From Muraenolepis orangiensis (taxonomy: Eukaryota; Chordata; Actinopteri; Gadiformes; Muraenolepididae): a stretch of DNA of 64,000 bases. The DNA lies in the NCBI GenBank assembly GCA_027704905.1, contig JANIIK010000702.1:151001-215000 (forward strand). The letters run 5' to 3'. Under the pieces are notes generated by a model. It did no database searches, was not told where the DNA came from, and saw only the letters and a list, made by a program, of their open reading frames with translations. Position 1 is the first letter of the stretch, and each line of letters starts with the position of its first letter. Shown here piece by piece: positions 63,811 through 64,000 of the stretch. The translations under genes were made by a program, and so were the position numbers.

Positions 63811-64000
63811 TCCAGAGACTCTCATTCAATACTGAAGTGTTAATCTGCTGTAAAAACACATTTGACTCTCCAGCCAGTCGGTGCTTGGCTGAATCTAAGG
63901 ATCAAGAGAAGTGATTAACAGTGTTGTACAGTGTTGTAACAGTAGTAAATATCTGACTGTTATTATTAACGCCACAACATCACTGTGGACACGACACTAG

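Overview
The window looks like teleost fish nuclear DNA. It carries one host gene with ordinary spliced exons, densely packed with fish-type retrotransposons (Gypsy of three or four lineages, L1, L2-like LINEs), hAT, Harbinger-like and pogo DNA elements, tRNA-derived SINEs and an exceptional load of minisatellites and dinucleotide runs. The repeat density and the Gmr1-type Gypsy element would fit a cod-like (gadiform) fish, but that is inference.

The organising feature is a spag17 gene (sperm-associated antigen 17, the axonemal central-pair protein, PF6 in Chlamydomonas) on the minus strand. Its start codon is at 57574 and its exons run leftwards to 1764, where the gene leaves the window. I find sixteen exons by splice signals, codon phase and recalled similarity to vertebrate SPAG17. 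Upstream of the start lie an RFX X-box and an ETS site, as expected for a motile-cilium gene. The locus looks damaged: a 153-base retroelement tail sits inside one coding exon, another exon has a one-base frameshift whose corrected frame fits the next exon, a GT-rich tract replaces a splice acceptor, and exons for several hundred residues are absent.

From 1923 to 25315 is a single intron of about 23.4 kb. Target-site duplications (TSDs) show it is a roughly 0.6 kb intron inflated by nested insertions. Gypsy A (minus strand, CsRn1-like) holds Gypsy B (plus strand, 9.9 kb, long open pol). Beside them an L1 element holds Gypsy C (Gmr1 type, integrase before reverse transcriptase), which itself holds an L2 tail, and a reverse-strand LINE with a 33-base TSD.

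From 25.6 to 45 kb the introns hold a foldback MITE, nested hAT MITEs, a pogo-like element, an L2 element broken by another LINE, a Harbinger-like MITE and a hAT MITE, and a complete-ended hAT transposon. From 45 to 57.5 kb there are small exons among LINE fragments, SINEs and minisatellites. From 57.6 kb to the end is intergenic: tandem arrays, LINE fragments, a THAP-like fragment, and a 41-base satellite with an 859-base higher-order repeat.
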